Shown: positions 8,186 through 17,114 of the stretch, in pieces | Layout: every line of letters starts with the position of its first letter | Position numbering within the stretch: position 1 is the stretch's first letter | Source of the DNA: Pontibacter indicus | Lineage (GTDB): Bacteria; Bacteroidota; Bacteroidia; Cytophagales; Hymenobacteraceae | NCBI RefSeq assembly: GCF_900156345.1 | Contig: NZ_FTPP01000001.1 | Location: 1,922,001-1,986,000, forward strand | Reading direction: 5' to 3' | DNA: 64,000 nt | Translations under genes and position numbers: made by a program | The notes under the pieces: model-generated | Seen by the model: only the letters and a program-made list of their open reading frames with translations | What the model was told of the DNA's origin: nothing | Database searches by the model: none

Positions 8186-8960
8186 ATGTTTTATAGTGGG
8201 GTTTGGAGAATTTAAAGATGAGCAGCTACTCCTAGAAATGTGGTATCGAAAGCGCTGAACTTGTAGTTTTTTTAGACTTGCGAGGGTCTTATTAGTTACG
8301 CAGGTATAGTTTGTCTGAATCAAGATTTTCAGGATTAAAGAATTAACAGGATTCCGGTGCACGATTAACATCTCCCTGTCCCCTCCAAAGGGACTGTTTT
8401 TACTATTACTAATTTCTATAGGTATAAGCTCTGTATTTTCTGTTTTACTATGCCGGGTCCAACCACCCCTAACCCCTCCTTTTCTAAGGCGGGGAACTTG
8501 GAGTCGCCAGTTTAAAGGTATAGGTGCTGTAGTAAAGGCATCTTAGTACACGATTACACCCCTCTGTGAGCTTCGCTCCCAAGTTTCGACTCGCGTCTCA
8601 CTTGTCCTCAAGGGGAGAGTTTGGCCACTGCCTTCTCACAGGTATAGCCCTGTAGCAAATAAACACTGATAGGTATAGCAAGACTAACTTGCACTTGACC
8701 AATGAAACAGAAAGCGGTGCCCAGTGCACCAATTGACACTCCACTGTTTGAGCGGTCAGCGAGTTTGGAGGGTCTTGACTTTTTTGCTTACTTTTTGTGT
8801 CAAGACAAAAAGTGAGTGCCCGCCGCACAGGCGAAGCTATAAAACAAGACACGCCAAGTATAGCAATACAGAACCCACGGTAGGTATACCTAACCCAGGC
8901 CAAAGGCCTCACGATAGTAGACACGAGTGTGAATGCTCATGCCTTGGATAATGGCTATAC
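8186..8960. other. Long non-coding stretch between paaD and a lipoprotein gene
   Basis: About 775 bases with no convincing gene on either strand. It contains several copies of the octamer AGGTATAG/CTATACCT (8302, 8516, 8640, 8671 and 8954) and the palindrome AGGTATACCT near 8883. Composition is uneven, with C-rich patches. It looks like accumulated intergenic debris; no terminator for the lipoprotein gene was found here. Confidence 0.5.
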
Positions 8961-10085
8961 CTACTCACCTCTCTTAAACATCATCACCCCCTTGCCATCC
9001 AATATCAGCTCCAGCCACTCTTCTCTTACCTTATACCTTAAGTCCGCATTATTCAAAACCCCCAAAAATTGAGTTTCCACCTCCATATTCAGGCAAGCCA
9101 TTCTAGTGGCTGTAAGAGGCCCGAAATTGATTCGATCACCGATCGGCTCGAGCGTGCCTGTAATTCTGTTGCAACCTGCACTGCCTGACACACTACCCTT
9201 TGCCAGGTCGATCGACAAAGTCGGCGGGTTTCTCTCAAAGTCTTTCGAATTGATTGCTTTGCCCTGCAGTTCCACCAGGTTCCAGGAGCCTTCTAGGCGG
9301 GAGTCGCGGAGGTACATGCCGCAGCCTTTGTACTCCACACTGTCTTTCAGGACTGTAACCGTATAGGGGAATTCGCGGCTTGTCATGGTGTTGATGCAGG
9401 TCTCTTTCATCAGTCGAATCTCAAGGCTGCCCGACACGGTCTGAACGTGGTAGATTGTACCCTCACCTGACTCAGGTTTTTCCGCAACAGGTATAGGCGT
9501 CAGCACACTGCCATCTTCTTCATCCAGCAATCTGAACTCGAGCATTTTTTCCAGGTCAATTTCCAGTGACCAGAACGGCTCGTTCCCAATAGCGGCAAAG
9601 TCTACTCCTCTCTCGTACTTTTCACGCCACAAACTGGGGTTGTCCTCGGGTTCATCCGGGTTCTTGCGGCGCAATCGGTATGCATCGGCAAGTGCTGACT
9701 CAATGCGATTTCCGTCGCCATCCAGCATCACCAGCGCATCGCCGTCCAGGGCAAACTGACTGTTACCCGGGCCTTGCTTTTTCAACTGTACCCTACCCTT
9801 ACCCACACCCCACGTGCCTGACTGCACAAAGGGAGTCGCACTCCGACCTTGGTAGACCATGCGCTCCCGGTAGGTGCTGTCCGGATTCAGGTCCAGGGTA
9901 TAGGCGATGCCCGGGCAATCCGCGCAGGGGATGGTGCCCACCCACGAACCCACAGCTGCCCGCGCCACCTCGGCATTCGACATGGGCGCATCCGATTGTG
10001 TTACGGAAGTTGGCGCATTAGAGCAGGCTGCAACGATGCAAAACAAAAGAATCCCAACGGGAAGCAATAGTTTGAGCGGGTTCAT
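8961..10085 (-). CDS. Three-part lipoprotein: NlpE-like, COG3650-like and META/HslJ domains
   Basis: A predicted periplasmic or outer-membrane lipoprotein of 374 residues. The signal peptide ends in a lipobox (VAACSN, Cys21). Residues about 45-135 resemble NlpE, including the GTIPCADCPGI CxxC segment. A middle domain (about 160-255) begins GVDFAAIGNEPFWSLEID, as in COG3650 proteins. The C-terminal 105 residues (LEGSWNLVELQGKAI through GSAGCNRITGTL) are a META domain as in HslJ. All three are linked to envelope or oxidative stress, but the function of this fusion is not established. Confidence 0.85.
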   Translation of the reverse strand: MNPLKLLLPVGILLFCIVAACSNAPTSVTQSDAPMSNAEVARAAVGSWVGTIPCADCPGIAYTLDLNPDSTYRERMVYQGRSATPFVQSGTWGVGKGRVQLKKQGPGNSQFALDGDALVMLDGDGNRIESALADAYRLRRKNPDEPEDNPSLWREKYERGVDFAAIGNEPFWSLEIDLEKMLEFRLLDEEDGSVLTPIPVAEKPESGEGTIYHVQTVSGSLEIRLMKETCINTMTSREFPYTVTVLKDSVEYKGCGMYLRDSRLEGSWNLVELQGKAINSKDFERNPPTLSIDLAKGSVSGSAGCNRITGTLEPIGDRINFGPLTATRMACLNMEVETQFLGVLNNADLRYKVREEWLELILDGKGVMMFKRGE

Positions 10086-10209
10086 TTTTCTTTCGGACAG
10101 GTATAAAAATCTCTACGAAAAAGCTCTTTGCACAGGTAGTTGGAGTACCAAAAATAAAACTGGCGAGGATGCTATACCTACCAAACCGCTAACAGCAACC
10201 GCCTATTAA

Positions 10210-10254
10210 TGCAGAAGCCCCGTCGTCACCGCTTTCGGAACGACGGGGCTTCTG
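10210..10254 (-). terminator. Terminator after the M3 peptidase gene
   Basis: A 16-bp perfect stem whose arms begin GCAGAAGCCCCGTCG (10210) and end at 10254, with a 13-base loop. It lies between the M3 peptidase stop and the lipoprotein start. T-runs are poor, but the stem is long and GC-rich. Confidence 0.7.
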
Positions 10255-10256
10255 CC

Positions 10257-10272
10257 CAGGTATAGCTATACC
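10257..10272. repeat. Inverted pair of the abundant octamer
   Basis: AGGTATAG immediately followed by CTATACCT gives a perfect 16-bp palindrome abutting the stop codon of the M3 peptidase gene. It is one of several dimeric arrangements of this octamer near gene ends in the window. Confidence 0.85.
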
Positions 10273-12003
10273 TTAAATATTGGCCATCTCTCCTTTCACA
10301 AAATCTACCAGGCTGTTGATGTACTCAGTACTGAAATCGAACTTGATGCCAGCGGCTTCATACACCTCGCCGATCGTGACGGTATAGCCCAGACTCAGGG
10401 CGCGCTTGTAGGCGGCCAGCCCTTCGGCAGGATTCTCTTTGTAGTTCTTCCAAACCGCGATCGCACCTAGTTGTGCCATGGCATACTCCACGTAATAGAA
10501 CGGCACCTCGTAAATGTGCAGCTGTTTCTGCCAGATAAAGGGCTTGTACTTCTCAAGTCCGCTCCAGTTCACCTCCTGGTGGTTGAAGCGGCCGAAAATA
10601 TTGAGCCACTCCTGATGGCGCTCTTCCTGCGAATGGCTCGGATGCTCATACAGCCAGTGCTGAAATTTGTCCACGGTGGCCACCCACGGGAAGGTCTCAA
10701 GCACGCTCTCCAGATGGGTGCGTTTGGCGCGGCGCAGCTCGTCTTCATCGCTAAAGAAGGTATCCCAATAATCCATCGAAATCAGCTCCATGGACATAGA
10801 GGCCAGCTCGGCTACTTCGGATGGCGGGTGTTTGAAAGCACCCAGCGTCAGGTCGCGGGTCAGGAAGGAGTGCACGGCGTGGCCGCCTTCGTGCAGCATC
10901 GTAATCACGTCGCGCAGGCTCGAGGTGGCATTCATGAAAATGAACGGCACGCCGATCTCGTCGAGTGGATAGTTATACCCACCCGGGGCTTTCCCTTTTC
11001 TGGATTCCAGATCGAGGTGACCCATCTCGCGCATGGTGGCCAGGCAGTCGCCCAGGTAGGTGTCGAGGTTATAGAATACCTGAATGGTTTTCTCGAGCAA
11101 TTCTTCGCCCGAAGTGAACGGCTCCAGCGGGGCTTTTCCACTCGGGTCTACGTCCAGGTCCCAGGGGCGCAGGTCGGCTATACCTAGCTTTTGCTTGCGC
11201 TCGCGGTCTATGCCTGTCAGCACGGGCACAATGGTCTCTTCGATGGACTGGTGGAAATCAAAGCAATCCTGTGGGGTGTAGTCGAAGCGGCCCATGGCAG
11301 CGAACATGTAGTCGCGGAAGTTGTCGAAGTCGGCGTTTTTGGCCACCTGTGTACGGAGCTTCAGTAGTTCGTCGAACAGATCGTCGAGCTTCTGACGGTC
11401 CTGCGTGCGGCGTTCCTGTATGGCACGCCAGGCTTCCTCGCGCACTTCGCGCTCGTTGCGCTTCAGGCGGTCGGCAGCGCGTTGCAGCGTCATTTCTTCG
11501 CCATCCAGCGTCACGGTCATGGCGCCGGTTATGGCGGCATACTGCTGTTGTTTGGTGCTGATTTCGGTGTTGAGCGGAATGTTTTCTTCCCGGAAAATCT
11601 CCAGTGCACGTTCTACGCCGCGCAGGTAAATGCGGTATTTGTCTTTGTCGATCCCGTTTACGTATGGCGAGTGCATCAACTTCAGGTTGAGTTCGTGGTC
11701 GTAAGGGGCGATCTGGGGTTCAATCTCTGACACGAAATACTGGAAAGCCTTCGTGATTTCCTCGTTCTGGGTGTCGCAGGTCATGCGGATGTAGCGCCAG
11801 CCCAGGTCCTCGGAGAGCACGCTCTCGAGTTCGCTGCGGTCTTTCATCCACTTCTCCAGCTCCTCCACCGAATGGATGGCGCGGCTTTTCAGTTCTTCAA
11901 AATATGGCTGTATGGTTTCCCAATTATCTATTTTAAAGTCTTCGGACAGGTAAACCCGCTTCTTTCGTTCGGGTACTTGTATCATAGCTTCTGTTTTACT
12001 CAT
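10273..12003 (-). CDS. M3-family oligoendopeptidase (PepF-like)
   Basis: A cytoplasmic zinc metallopeptidase that degrades oligopeptides. The protein has 576 residues from the chosen ATG. The zinc motif HEGGHAVH lies at residues 371-378, with the third-ligand region EVAELASMSMELIS about 25 residues later. The ATG at 12003 is chosen because the upstream in-frame extension encodes 35 hydrophobic residues that overlap the paaE terminator. It sits between paaE and the lipoprotein gene on the same strand, apparently unrelated to the phenylacetate genes. Confidence 0.9.
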   Translation of the reverse strand: MSKTEAMIQVPERKKRVYLSEDFKIDNWETIQPYFEELKSRAIHSVEELEKWMKDRSELESVLSEDLGWRYIRMTCDTQNEEITKAFQYFVSEIEPQIAPYDHELNLKLMHSPYVNGIDKDKYRIYLRGVERALEIFREENIPLNTEISTKQQQYAAITGAMTVTLDGEEMTLQRAADRLKRNEREVREEAWRAIQERRTQDRQKLDDLFDELLKLRTQVAKNADFDNFRDYMFAAMGRFDYTPQDCFDFHQSIEETIVPVLTGIDRERKQKLGIADLRPWDLDVDPSGKAPLEPFTSGEELLEKTIQVFYNLDTYLGDCLATMREMGHLDLESRKGKAPGGYNYPLDEIGVPFIFMNATSSLRDVITMLHEGGHAVHSFLTRDLTLGAFKHPPSEVAELASMSMELISMDYWDTFFSDEDELRRAKRTHLESVLETFPWVATVDKFQHWLYEHPSHSQEERHQEWLNIFGRFNHQEVNWSGLEKYKPFIWQKQLHIYEVPFYYVEYAMAQLGAIAVWKNYKENPAEGLAAYKRALSLGYTVTIGEVYEAAGIKFDFSTEYINSLVDFVKGEMANI

Positions 12004-12051
12004 CGATAGTTCTGTAAAGAAGAGGTAATATAGACACTTCTCCTGAAAGTG

Positions 12052-12093
12052 CAAAAAAAAAGCTGCACTATATATGTAAAATATAGTGCAGCT
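12052..12093 (-). terminator. Strong intrinsic terminator after paaE
   Basis: The minus strand reads AGCTGCACTATAT, a 7-base loop, then ATATAGTGCAGCT and an uninterrupted run of eight or more T. The 13-bp stem is perfect. It ends the paaE transcript 25 bases after its stop codon. Confidence 0.92.
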
Positions 12094-12117
12094 AAAATGA
12101 AGTTCCAACAGTTAATT

Positions 12118-13203
12118 CTATCCTATTTCGATGACCACATCGGAAGTCAGTGGATGGCCCACACAGTTGAGCACGTAACCTTCGTCGAGCTCGGCATCAG
12201 AAAGTCCCTCGCGCTCGTCCAGGTGCACTTTTCCGCTCAGGCACTTGCCACGGCAGGCAGTACACAGTCCGGCCTGGCAAGAGTAAGGCAGGTCCACGTC
12301 CTGGTCCAGCGCCGCTTCCAGTATGGTCTGGTTCGGCTCCACCACCACGCTGTACTCGGCGCCTTCGTAAATGATGGTCACGGTTTGGGTCGTAATCTCG
12401 CCGTCGTCGTCAGACGAAGACACGGCTCCGTGGTGCTCCTGCTCCTGTTGCTCCACCAGCTTGTTGCTCACAAAGCTCTCCCGGAAAATGCGATCGGCTG
12501 GCACGTGCAGCACATTCAGTGCCCTACGCACCTCCTCCATCATCCCCTCCGGTCCGCACATGTAGTAGAGCGCATCCGTTGGTTTGGCCAGCTGCAGGCG
12601 CTCAAGAATCTTGAGTATGACACTCTGGTTCATGCGTCCGCGGTAGTCGCAGGCCTGCTTGGGCTGGCTGTAGATGTACTCCACGTGCAGGCGATCCGGG
12701 TTGGCAGCCTGCAGTTCCTGCAGCTGTTGCTTGAAAATAACCGAGTCCTCGTCGCGGTTGCCGTATAGCAGAGCCACCTTCGTGTTGGGCTCCTCGCGCA
12801 GTGCTGCCCGGAGCATCGACATAAGTGGTGTAATGCCGCTTCCGGCCCCGAAAAGGATGATCTGGCGGCTTTTGCCAGCCTCCGGCACAAGGTTAAAATT
12901 GCCGAGTGGCTCCATAACCTCAATTTCCTGGCCAACCTGCAGATTATCAAGCAAATAATTGGAAACAAGACCGCCTGCCACACGTTTAACAGTTACTGAC
13001 AGTCGACTCCCCTCGTTCGGGGCGCAACACAGTGAGTAAGAACGGCGGACTTTCTTTCCGTCTATCGGAAGGATAAGTGTCAGGAACTGCCCTGCCTTGA
13101 ATGGAATCGGTTTTTTATCGGGATCTTCTAAGTGTATCGTAATCGCATCTGAGGTTTCGCGGGTTATCTCCACCACCTTCAGCATGAAATAAGGGTTACT
13201 CAT
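12118..13203 (-). CDS. paaE: PaaE-type ferredoxin reductase of the phenylacetyl-CoA epoxidase
   Basis: Transfers electrons from NAD(P)H through FAD and a plant-type [2Fe-2S] cluster to the PaaABC core. The 361 residues comprise an FAD domain with RRSYSLCCAP (about 54-63), an NAD domain with LFGAGSGITPLMSML, and a C-terminal ferredoxin with CQAGLCTAC plus a distal Cys in the LNCVGHPL segment. An acidic linker (SSSDDDGE) joins reductase and ferredoxin. It is transcribed alone, opposite to and 4 kb from paaABCD, with its own terminator. KshB-like reductases are the alternative, but proximity favours PaaE. Confidence 0.88.
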   Translation of the reverse strand: MSNPYFMLKVVEITRETSDAITIHLEDPDKKPIPFKAGQFLTLILPIDGKKVRRSYSLCCAPNEGSRLSVTVKRVAGGLVSNYLLDNLQVGQEIEVMEPLGNFNLVPEAGKSRQIILFGAGSGITPLMSMLRAALREEPNTKVALLYGNRDEDSVIFKQQLQELQAANPDRLHVEYIYSQPKQACDYRGRMNQSVILKILERLQLAKPTDALYYMCGPEGMMEEVRRALNVLHVPADRIFRESFVSNKLVEQQEQEHHGAVSSSDDDGEITTQTVTIIYEGAEYSVVVEPNQTILEAALDQDVDLPYSCQAGLCTACRGKCLSGKVHLDEREGLSDAELDEGYVLNCVGHPLTSDVVIEIG

Positions 13204-13460
13204 ATCGTTTTATTACTAGTCTTTTAGGGGGAAACATGGTTTCAAACTGAAAGTTACGACAATCTGGCCTGTTGAGTGAAAATTTCGGGGAATTTTTAAA
13301 ACCGATTTCACGAATCACGTATTATAACCAAATCATTAACAGAAGGAATGCTGAATGAAAAAAAAACTGCACATTTGTAACATAGTACATACAAGTGCTG
13401 TAGTGGGGTAATAACCAACCTCACGTTCCGTTCTTTACCATACAATTACTGAAAACACCA
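13204..13460. other. Divergent promoter region between paaE and the HNH-AP2 gene
   Basis: About 257 AT-rich bases with no open reading frame of note. It must hold promoters for both flanking genes, but no full TTTG-N20-TAnnTTTG match was found, nor a second copy of the CTAACGAACGTTAG operator. Confidence 0.4.
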
Positions 13461-14015
13461 ATGCTCTACAAACTAACTCTCAAAAACTGTGAAAAAACCG
13501 TAATGGTGGACGACCGCACCTACGAGTATATTCAAAACAATGCTTACCTGCAGCAAATTGACTTTCTGAAGCACCTGCGCATCCACTCCAACGGGTATGC
13601 TTTCTTCCAGAAGAACTGGCCGCTGAAAAACGGCAAGTACCGCAACGAAACCATTTACCTGCACAAGATGATTGGCGAGCAGCTGATTGAGAAGCCAGAA
13701 AGCAACATTAAGCTTTACGTGCATTTCAAGAACGGCAACAAACTCGACTGCCGCCTCGAAAACCTGGAGTGGGCTCCGCTCTGCAAGATTGTGCGCAACA
13801 CCTCCAAAACAGAGAACAAACTGGGCGTGCGCGGCGTGCACAAAGAGGCGCAAAAGTACCGTGCCATCATCCACCACAACAAGCAGCGCATCAACCTCGG
13901 CACCTTCGACACGTTGCAGGAAGCGGCGCAGGCTTACAGCAAAAAGTCTGAAGAGCTTTTTGGCAAGACCAAAAGCCTGAAGACACTCTCCAAGTATGTA
14001 GAAGAACTCGCATAA
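13461..14015 (+). CDS. HNH-nuclease-like protein with C-terminal AP2-type DNA-binding domain
   Basis: A 184-residue basic protein. The central part has the HNH_3 layout of homing-endonuclease relatives: LHKMIGEQLI (His68), YVHFKNGNKLDCR (His88) and ENLEW (Asn101). Residues about 120-172 (LGVRGVHKEAQKYRAIIHHN then LGTFDTLQEAAQAY) match the AP2 fold found in such nucleases and in plant ERF factors. No intron, intein, phage or IS feature surrounds it, so it looks like a resident single-copy gene. The N-terminal 60 residues match no domain I know. Whether it cleaves DNA or only binds it is unknown. Confidence 0.75.
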   Translation: MLYKLTLKNCEKTVMVDDRTYEYIQNNAYLQQIDFLKHLRIHSNGYAFFQKNWPLKNGKYRNETIYLHKMIGEQLIEKPESNIKLYVHFKNGNKLDCRLENLEWAPLCKIVRNTSKTENKLGVRGVHKEAQKYRAIIHHNKQRINLGTFDTLQEAAQAYSKKSEELFGKTKSLKTLSKYVEELA

Positions 14016-14061
14016 TTCTTCTTATACTTGCGTGGCGGCACATTCCCCGCCTTACCTATAC

Positions 14062-14763
14062 ATGCTGAATACCGAAAAGAAACTTAGCGACATTCTAAGA
14101 CGGCACACTGTTGCCTTCGGGCCCGTACTCGATGCGGACCTGAACGGCGAACATGTGTGCCGTCTTGATTTTACGGCAGCCAACCAGCTGCTGCAACAAA
14201 CCGACCTGCGCAACACTGCCACCTTCAACGAAGCCGTGGACCAGATGCTGCGGGAACAGAATGCCACCATCGGGGTGGGCGGCTACATGGAGAATCGCTT
14301 CATCTACCGCCGCAGTCAGCACTTCGACGTGGCCGAGGAGAGCCGCGACCTGCATCTGGGTATAGATGTGTGGCTGCCTGCGGGCACAGCCGTGTTCGCC
14401 CCGCTCGACGGCCGGGTGCACAGCTTTGCCGACAACGCCAACTTCGGCGACTATGGCCCTACCATCATCCTGGAGCACGAACTCGAGGGCGTGACGTTCT
14501 TTACCTTGTACGGGCACCTTAATGAGGAATGCCTTCAGGGTTTATCGGTTGGAAAAGAGATCCACAAAGGCGACAAGATCGCCGAGGTAGGACCATACCC
14601 CGAAAACGGCGACTGGCCGCCACACCTGCACTTTCAGGTGATGTGCTCGATGGACGGAAAAGAAGGCGACTACCCGGGCGTGGCACGGCTGTCTGAACAG
14701 GCTATGTACGAGGCGATTTGCCCGGACCCCAACCTGATTCTGAACTGCCGCCACCTGGCTTAG
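14062..14763 (+). CDS. M23-family metallopeptidase-like protein
   Basis: A predicted LytM/M23 zinc peptidase of 233 residues without an obvious signal peptide. HLGIDVWLPAGTAVFAPLDG carries the H-x3-D zinc ligands, and PPHLHFQV carries the HxH motif. The sequence is closest in style to the M23 module found inside some multidomain aminotransferases, so a cytoplasmic or non-wall role cannot be excluded. The ATG at 14062 is preferred to a GTG ten codons earlier. It starts 47 bases after the HNH-AP2 stop and is followed by a strong hairpin. Confidence 0.75.
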   Translation: MLNTEKKLSDILRRHTVAFGPVLDADLNGEHVCRLDFTAANQLLQQTDLRNTATFNEAVDQMLREQNATIGVGGYMENRFIYRRSQHFDVAEESRDLHLGIDVWLPAGTAVFAPLDGRVHSFADNANFGDYGPTIILEHELEGVTFFTLYGHLNEECLQGLSVGKEIHKGDKIAEVGPYPENGDWPPHLHFQVMCSMDGKEGDYPGVARLSEQAMYEAICPDPNLILNCRHLA

Positions 14764-14797
14764 TTTTGCCTTTGCTATAGAAATTGACCAAATTTGG

Positions 14798-14836
14798 ACT
14801 CTGGTACCCCTGCAGGGGTACCAGAGTTTTTATTTT
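14798..14836 (+). terminator. Perfect palindromic terminator after the M23 gene
   Basis: A 30-bp perfect palindrome (14798-14827, centre CCCTGCAGGG, arms ACTCTGGTACC/GGTACCAGAGT) runs into a T-rich tract (TTTTTATTTT). It lies between the M23 stop and the MscS start. Confidence 0.85.
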
Positions 14837-14853
14837 CACCCACAACGAGAAAT

Positions 14854-15708
14854 ATGCAAAACCTCTTTGATTTCGATACCTACAGCGCCAACATCACCAA
14901 TTTTGTGATGGTCTATGGCATGCGTTTGGTAGCTGCCATTATTACACTTTTGGTCGGTCTTTGGGTTATCAACTGGCTCAACCGCGTTATTTTTAACCTG
15001 ATGGTGAAAAAGGATGTGGACATTTCACTGCGCCCTTTCCTGAAAAGCGTATTTGCTGTGGCGCTGCGCATCCTCCTGATTATCATCGTTATTGCGCAGC
15101 TGGGCGTTGAGATGACCTCGTTCATTGCCATACTGGGTTCGGCGGGTCTGGCCATTGGTCTGGCTTTGCAGGGTAGCCTTTCCAACTTTGCGGGCGGGGT
15201 GCTCATCCTGACCATAAAGCCTTTCCGTGTGGGCGACTTCATCGAAGCGCAGGGGCAGTCAGGCACCGTGGACATGATCAATATCTTCAACACGGTGCTC
15301 AAAACGCCGGATAACAAAACGATCTTTATACCGAACGGCCCTTTGGCCAACAGCGTGGTGGTAAACTTTACGATCGAGAAAACCCGCCGCGTGGAGCTGA
15401 AATTTGCCGTATCTGTCAACAACGACATTGGCAAAGTGCGCCAGATTTTGCAGGACCTGATACAAGCCGACGAGCGTGTGCTACCCGATCCGGCGCCTGC
15501 CATTGTGGTAACAGACTTTGCCGAGCATTCCCTGACCCTGAGCGTGCGGGTATGGGTGAACAAAGAGAACTACTGGGCCTTTTTCTGGGACATGAACGAA
15601 CACGCTAAATCAGCCTTCGAGGAGCAAGGTATACAAATGCCAGTGCCACGCAGAGAAATGGTGGGCAGTGCCAGTGGGCCGGCTCCGAAAGCGGCGGCTC
15701 AGGTATAG
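14854..15708 (+). CDS. Small-conductance mechanosensitive channel (MscS family)
   Basis: An inner-membrane tension-gated channel protecting against hypo-osmotic shock. The protein has 284 residues, matching compact MscS. Two hydrophobic helices (about 18-45 and 62-85) precede the pore helix with alternating Gly/Ala (LGSAGLAIGLALQGSLSNFA), then the beta domain (FRVGDFIEAQGQSGTV, IFIPNGPLANS) and the cytoplasmic vestibule domain. The ATG at 14854 lies just after the upstream terminator; an earlier in-frame ATG is inside the palindrome. Confidence 0.92.
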   Translation: MQNLFDFDTYSANITNFVMVYGMRLVAAIITLLVGLWVINWLNRVIFNLMVKKDVDISLRPFLKSVFAVALRILLIIIVIAQLGVEMTSFIAILGSAGLAIGLALQGSLSNFAGGVLILTIKPFRVGDFIEAQGQSGTVDMINIFNTVLKTPDNKTIFIPNGPLANSVVVNFTIEKTRRVELKFAVSVNNDIGKVRQILQDLIQADERVLPDPAPAIVVTDFAEHSLTLSVRVWVNKENYWAFFWDMNEHAKSAFEEQGIQMPVPRREMVGSASGPAPKAAAQV

Positions 15709-15739
15709 GTTGGAGGTTATTGATGGAAATGGAAATGGA

Positions 15740-15778
15740 AACGGCAGCTCAGGTAAGGGCTGCCGTTTTTGTTTTTTT
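15740..15778 (+). terminator. Terminator between mscS and the LolC/E-like gene
   Basis: AACGGCAGC (15740-15748) and GCTGCCGTT (15759-15767) form a 9-bp stem followed by TTTGTTTTTTT. It ends the mscS transcript; the convergent permease gene stops 18 bases further on. Confidence 0.85.
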
Positions 15779-15795
15779 ATAAGCTACTGCTTCTC

Positions 15796-17010
15796 TTAAT
15801 CAAACTTAATCGCCCTTACCGGCTTAATGCGCGCGACCATGGCAGCAGGTATAAGGATGGCGAGCATGGTCATCAGGAGGGTAATCACATTGAGGGCGAT
15901 GATGATACCGAAGTTCCAGCTGATGGGCACGGTGTCCATGTAGTAGTTTTCGGGGTCGAGCGGGATGAGCTGGAAGTAGTACTGGATGGCACAGAAGCCC
16001 AGGCCGATGATGTTACCCCAGAGCATACCTTTGAGCGTAAGGCTGAGGCCGCGGAAGTAGAAGATTTTCCGGATCTGGGCGTCGGTGGCACCGATGGCTT
16101 TGAGTACGCCGATCATGCTGATGCGTTCGATGATCATGATGAACACCGTGGACACCATGTTGAAGGTCGCCACAAAAATAATCAGCACCAGAAAGATAAC
16201 CACGTTTTTGCGCAGGAGCTGCAACCAGTCGAATAGCTGGGCGTGGCGGTCAGTTATTTTCTCGAGCTGCAGGTCGTAATTCATCTGATCGAACACCTGG
16301 TCGGCTACCTGGTCAATCTGGTTGAAGTCCCTGAGCAAAATCTCTACGCCGCCCACCAGGGTATCGGGCCAGTTGTTGAGCTCCCGAACCAGTTGCAAAT
16401 CGCCGATCACGAACACCTCGTCAAACTCCTCCAGTCCTGTGTTAAAAACACCCACTACCTTCAGCTTTCGGGCACGCGGCGGGTTCTGGATAAAGTAGAA
16501 AATTGCCTCGTCCCCCACCTTCAGCCGCAGCTTGTTGGCGATTTTTCGACTGAGCATCACGTCTTTGGAAGAAGCCGTGTCCGAAAAAGTCACCACGCCA
16601 CCCTCGTCCAGGTTCTGTTGCATGGCGCTCAGGTCGTATTCTTTGTCCACGCCTTTCATCACCACACCCAGCACCTCGTCGTCGGTTTTGATGATCGCCG
16701 TTTTGCGGGCAAAGGACTGGATGTGCTGTATACCTGCTATTTCTTCGGTGCTGTTTATACCTGTGGCCGTGCTGATGGGAGCGCCTTCGAAGGAATTGTT
16801 GGTGTCGTACTTGCTGATTTGCAGGTGTGCCCCGAAGCTGAAAATCTTGTTTCGTATCTCGTCACGGAAGCCTTCCAGAATCGCAAACGACACAATCATG
16901 ATGGCAATGCCTGCAGCTATGCTTATAATTGCTATTTTTGTCACAGACGTGGTGAAGGAACCTGCCTGTACTTCGGAAATCTTATCAGATATGAATTTGG
17001 ATACGTTCAC
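15796..17010 (-). CDS. ABC transporter permease of the LolC/LolE (FtsX-like) family
   Basis: An inner-membrane subunit of a lipoprotein-releasing type ABC transporter. The protein has 404 residues with the typical plan: one N-terminal membrane helix (IAIISIAAGIAIMIVSFAIL, about 27-46), a large periplasmic domain (about 50-270), and three C-terminal helices, with the FtsX segment RISMIGVLKAIGATDAQIRK after the second. No ATPase gene is adjacent, so LolD must be elsewhere. The start appears to be GTG at 17010. The gene is convergent with mscS. Confidence 0.88.
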   Translation of the reverse strand: MNVSKFISDKISEVQAGSFTTSVTKIAIISIAAGIAIMIVSFAILEGFRDEIRNKIFSFGAHLQISKYDTNNSFEGAPISTATGINSTEEIAGIQHIQSFARKTAIIKTDDEVLGVVMKGVDKEYDLSAMQQNLDEGGVVTFSDTASSKDVMLSRKIANKLRLKVGDEAIFYFIQNPPRARKLKVVGVFNTGLEEFDEVFVIGDLQLVRELNNWPDTLVGGVEILLRDFNQIDQVADQVFDQMNYDLQLEKITDRHAQLFDWLQLLRKNVVIFLVLIIFVATFNMVSTVFIMIIERISMIGVLKAIGATDAQIRKIFYFRGLSLTLKGMLWGNIIGLGFCAIQYYFQLIPLDPENYYMDTVPISWNFGIIIALNVITLLMTMLAILIPAAMVARIKPVRAIKFD

Positions 17011-17114
17011 TCGCTTGCGTCTAAACTGCCTTAAATATAGGTATGAATTTTGACTTCGTACCGCTTAAATTCGTTTTTGCCACCTAAACACACACATACA
17101 CTTACCCAACACGC

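Noticed and set aside
8598-8951. Short frames of 75-108 codons in the paaD-lipoprotein gap
   Set aside because: Overlap each other on both strands, lack any domain and have compositions unlike neighbouring genes.
13415-13432. A second paa operator near CCAACCTCACGTTCCG upstream of paaE
   Set aside because: One arm has a mismatch and the spacer is 3 bases instead of 2; not convincing.
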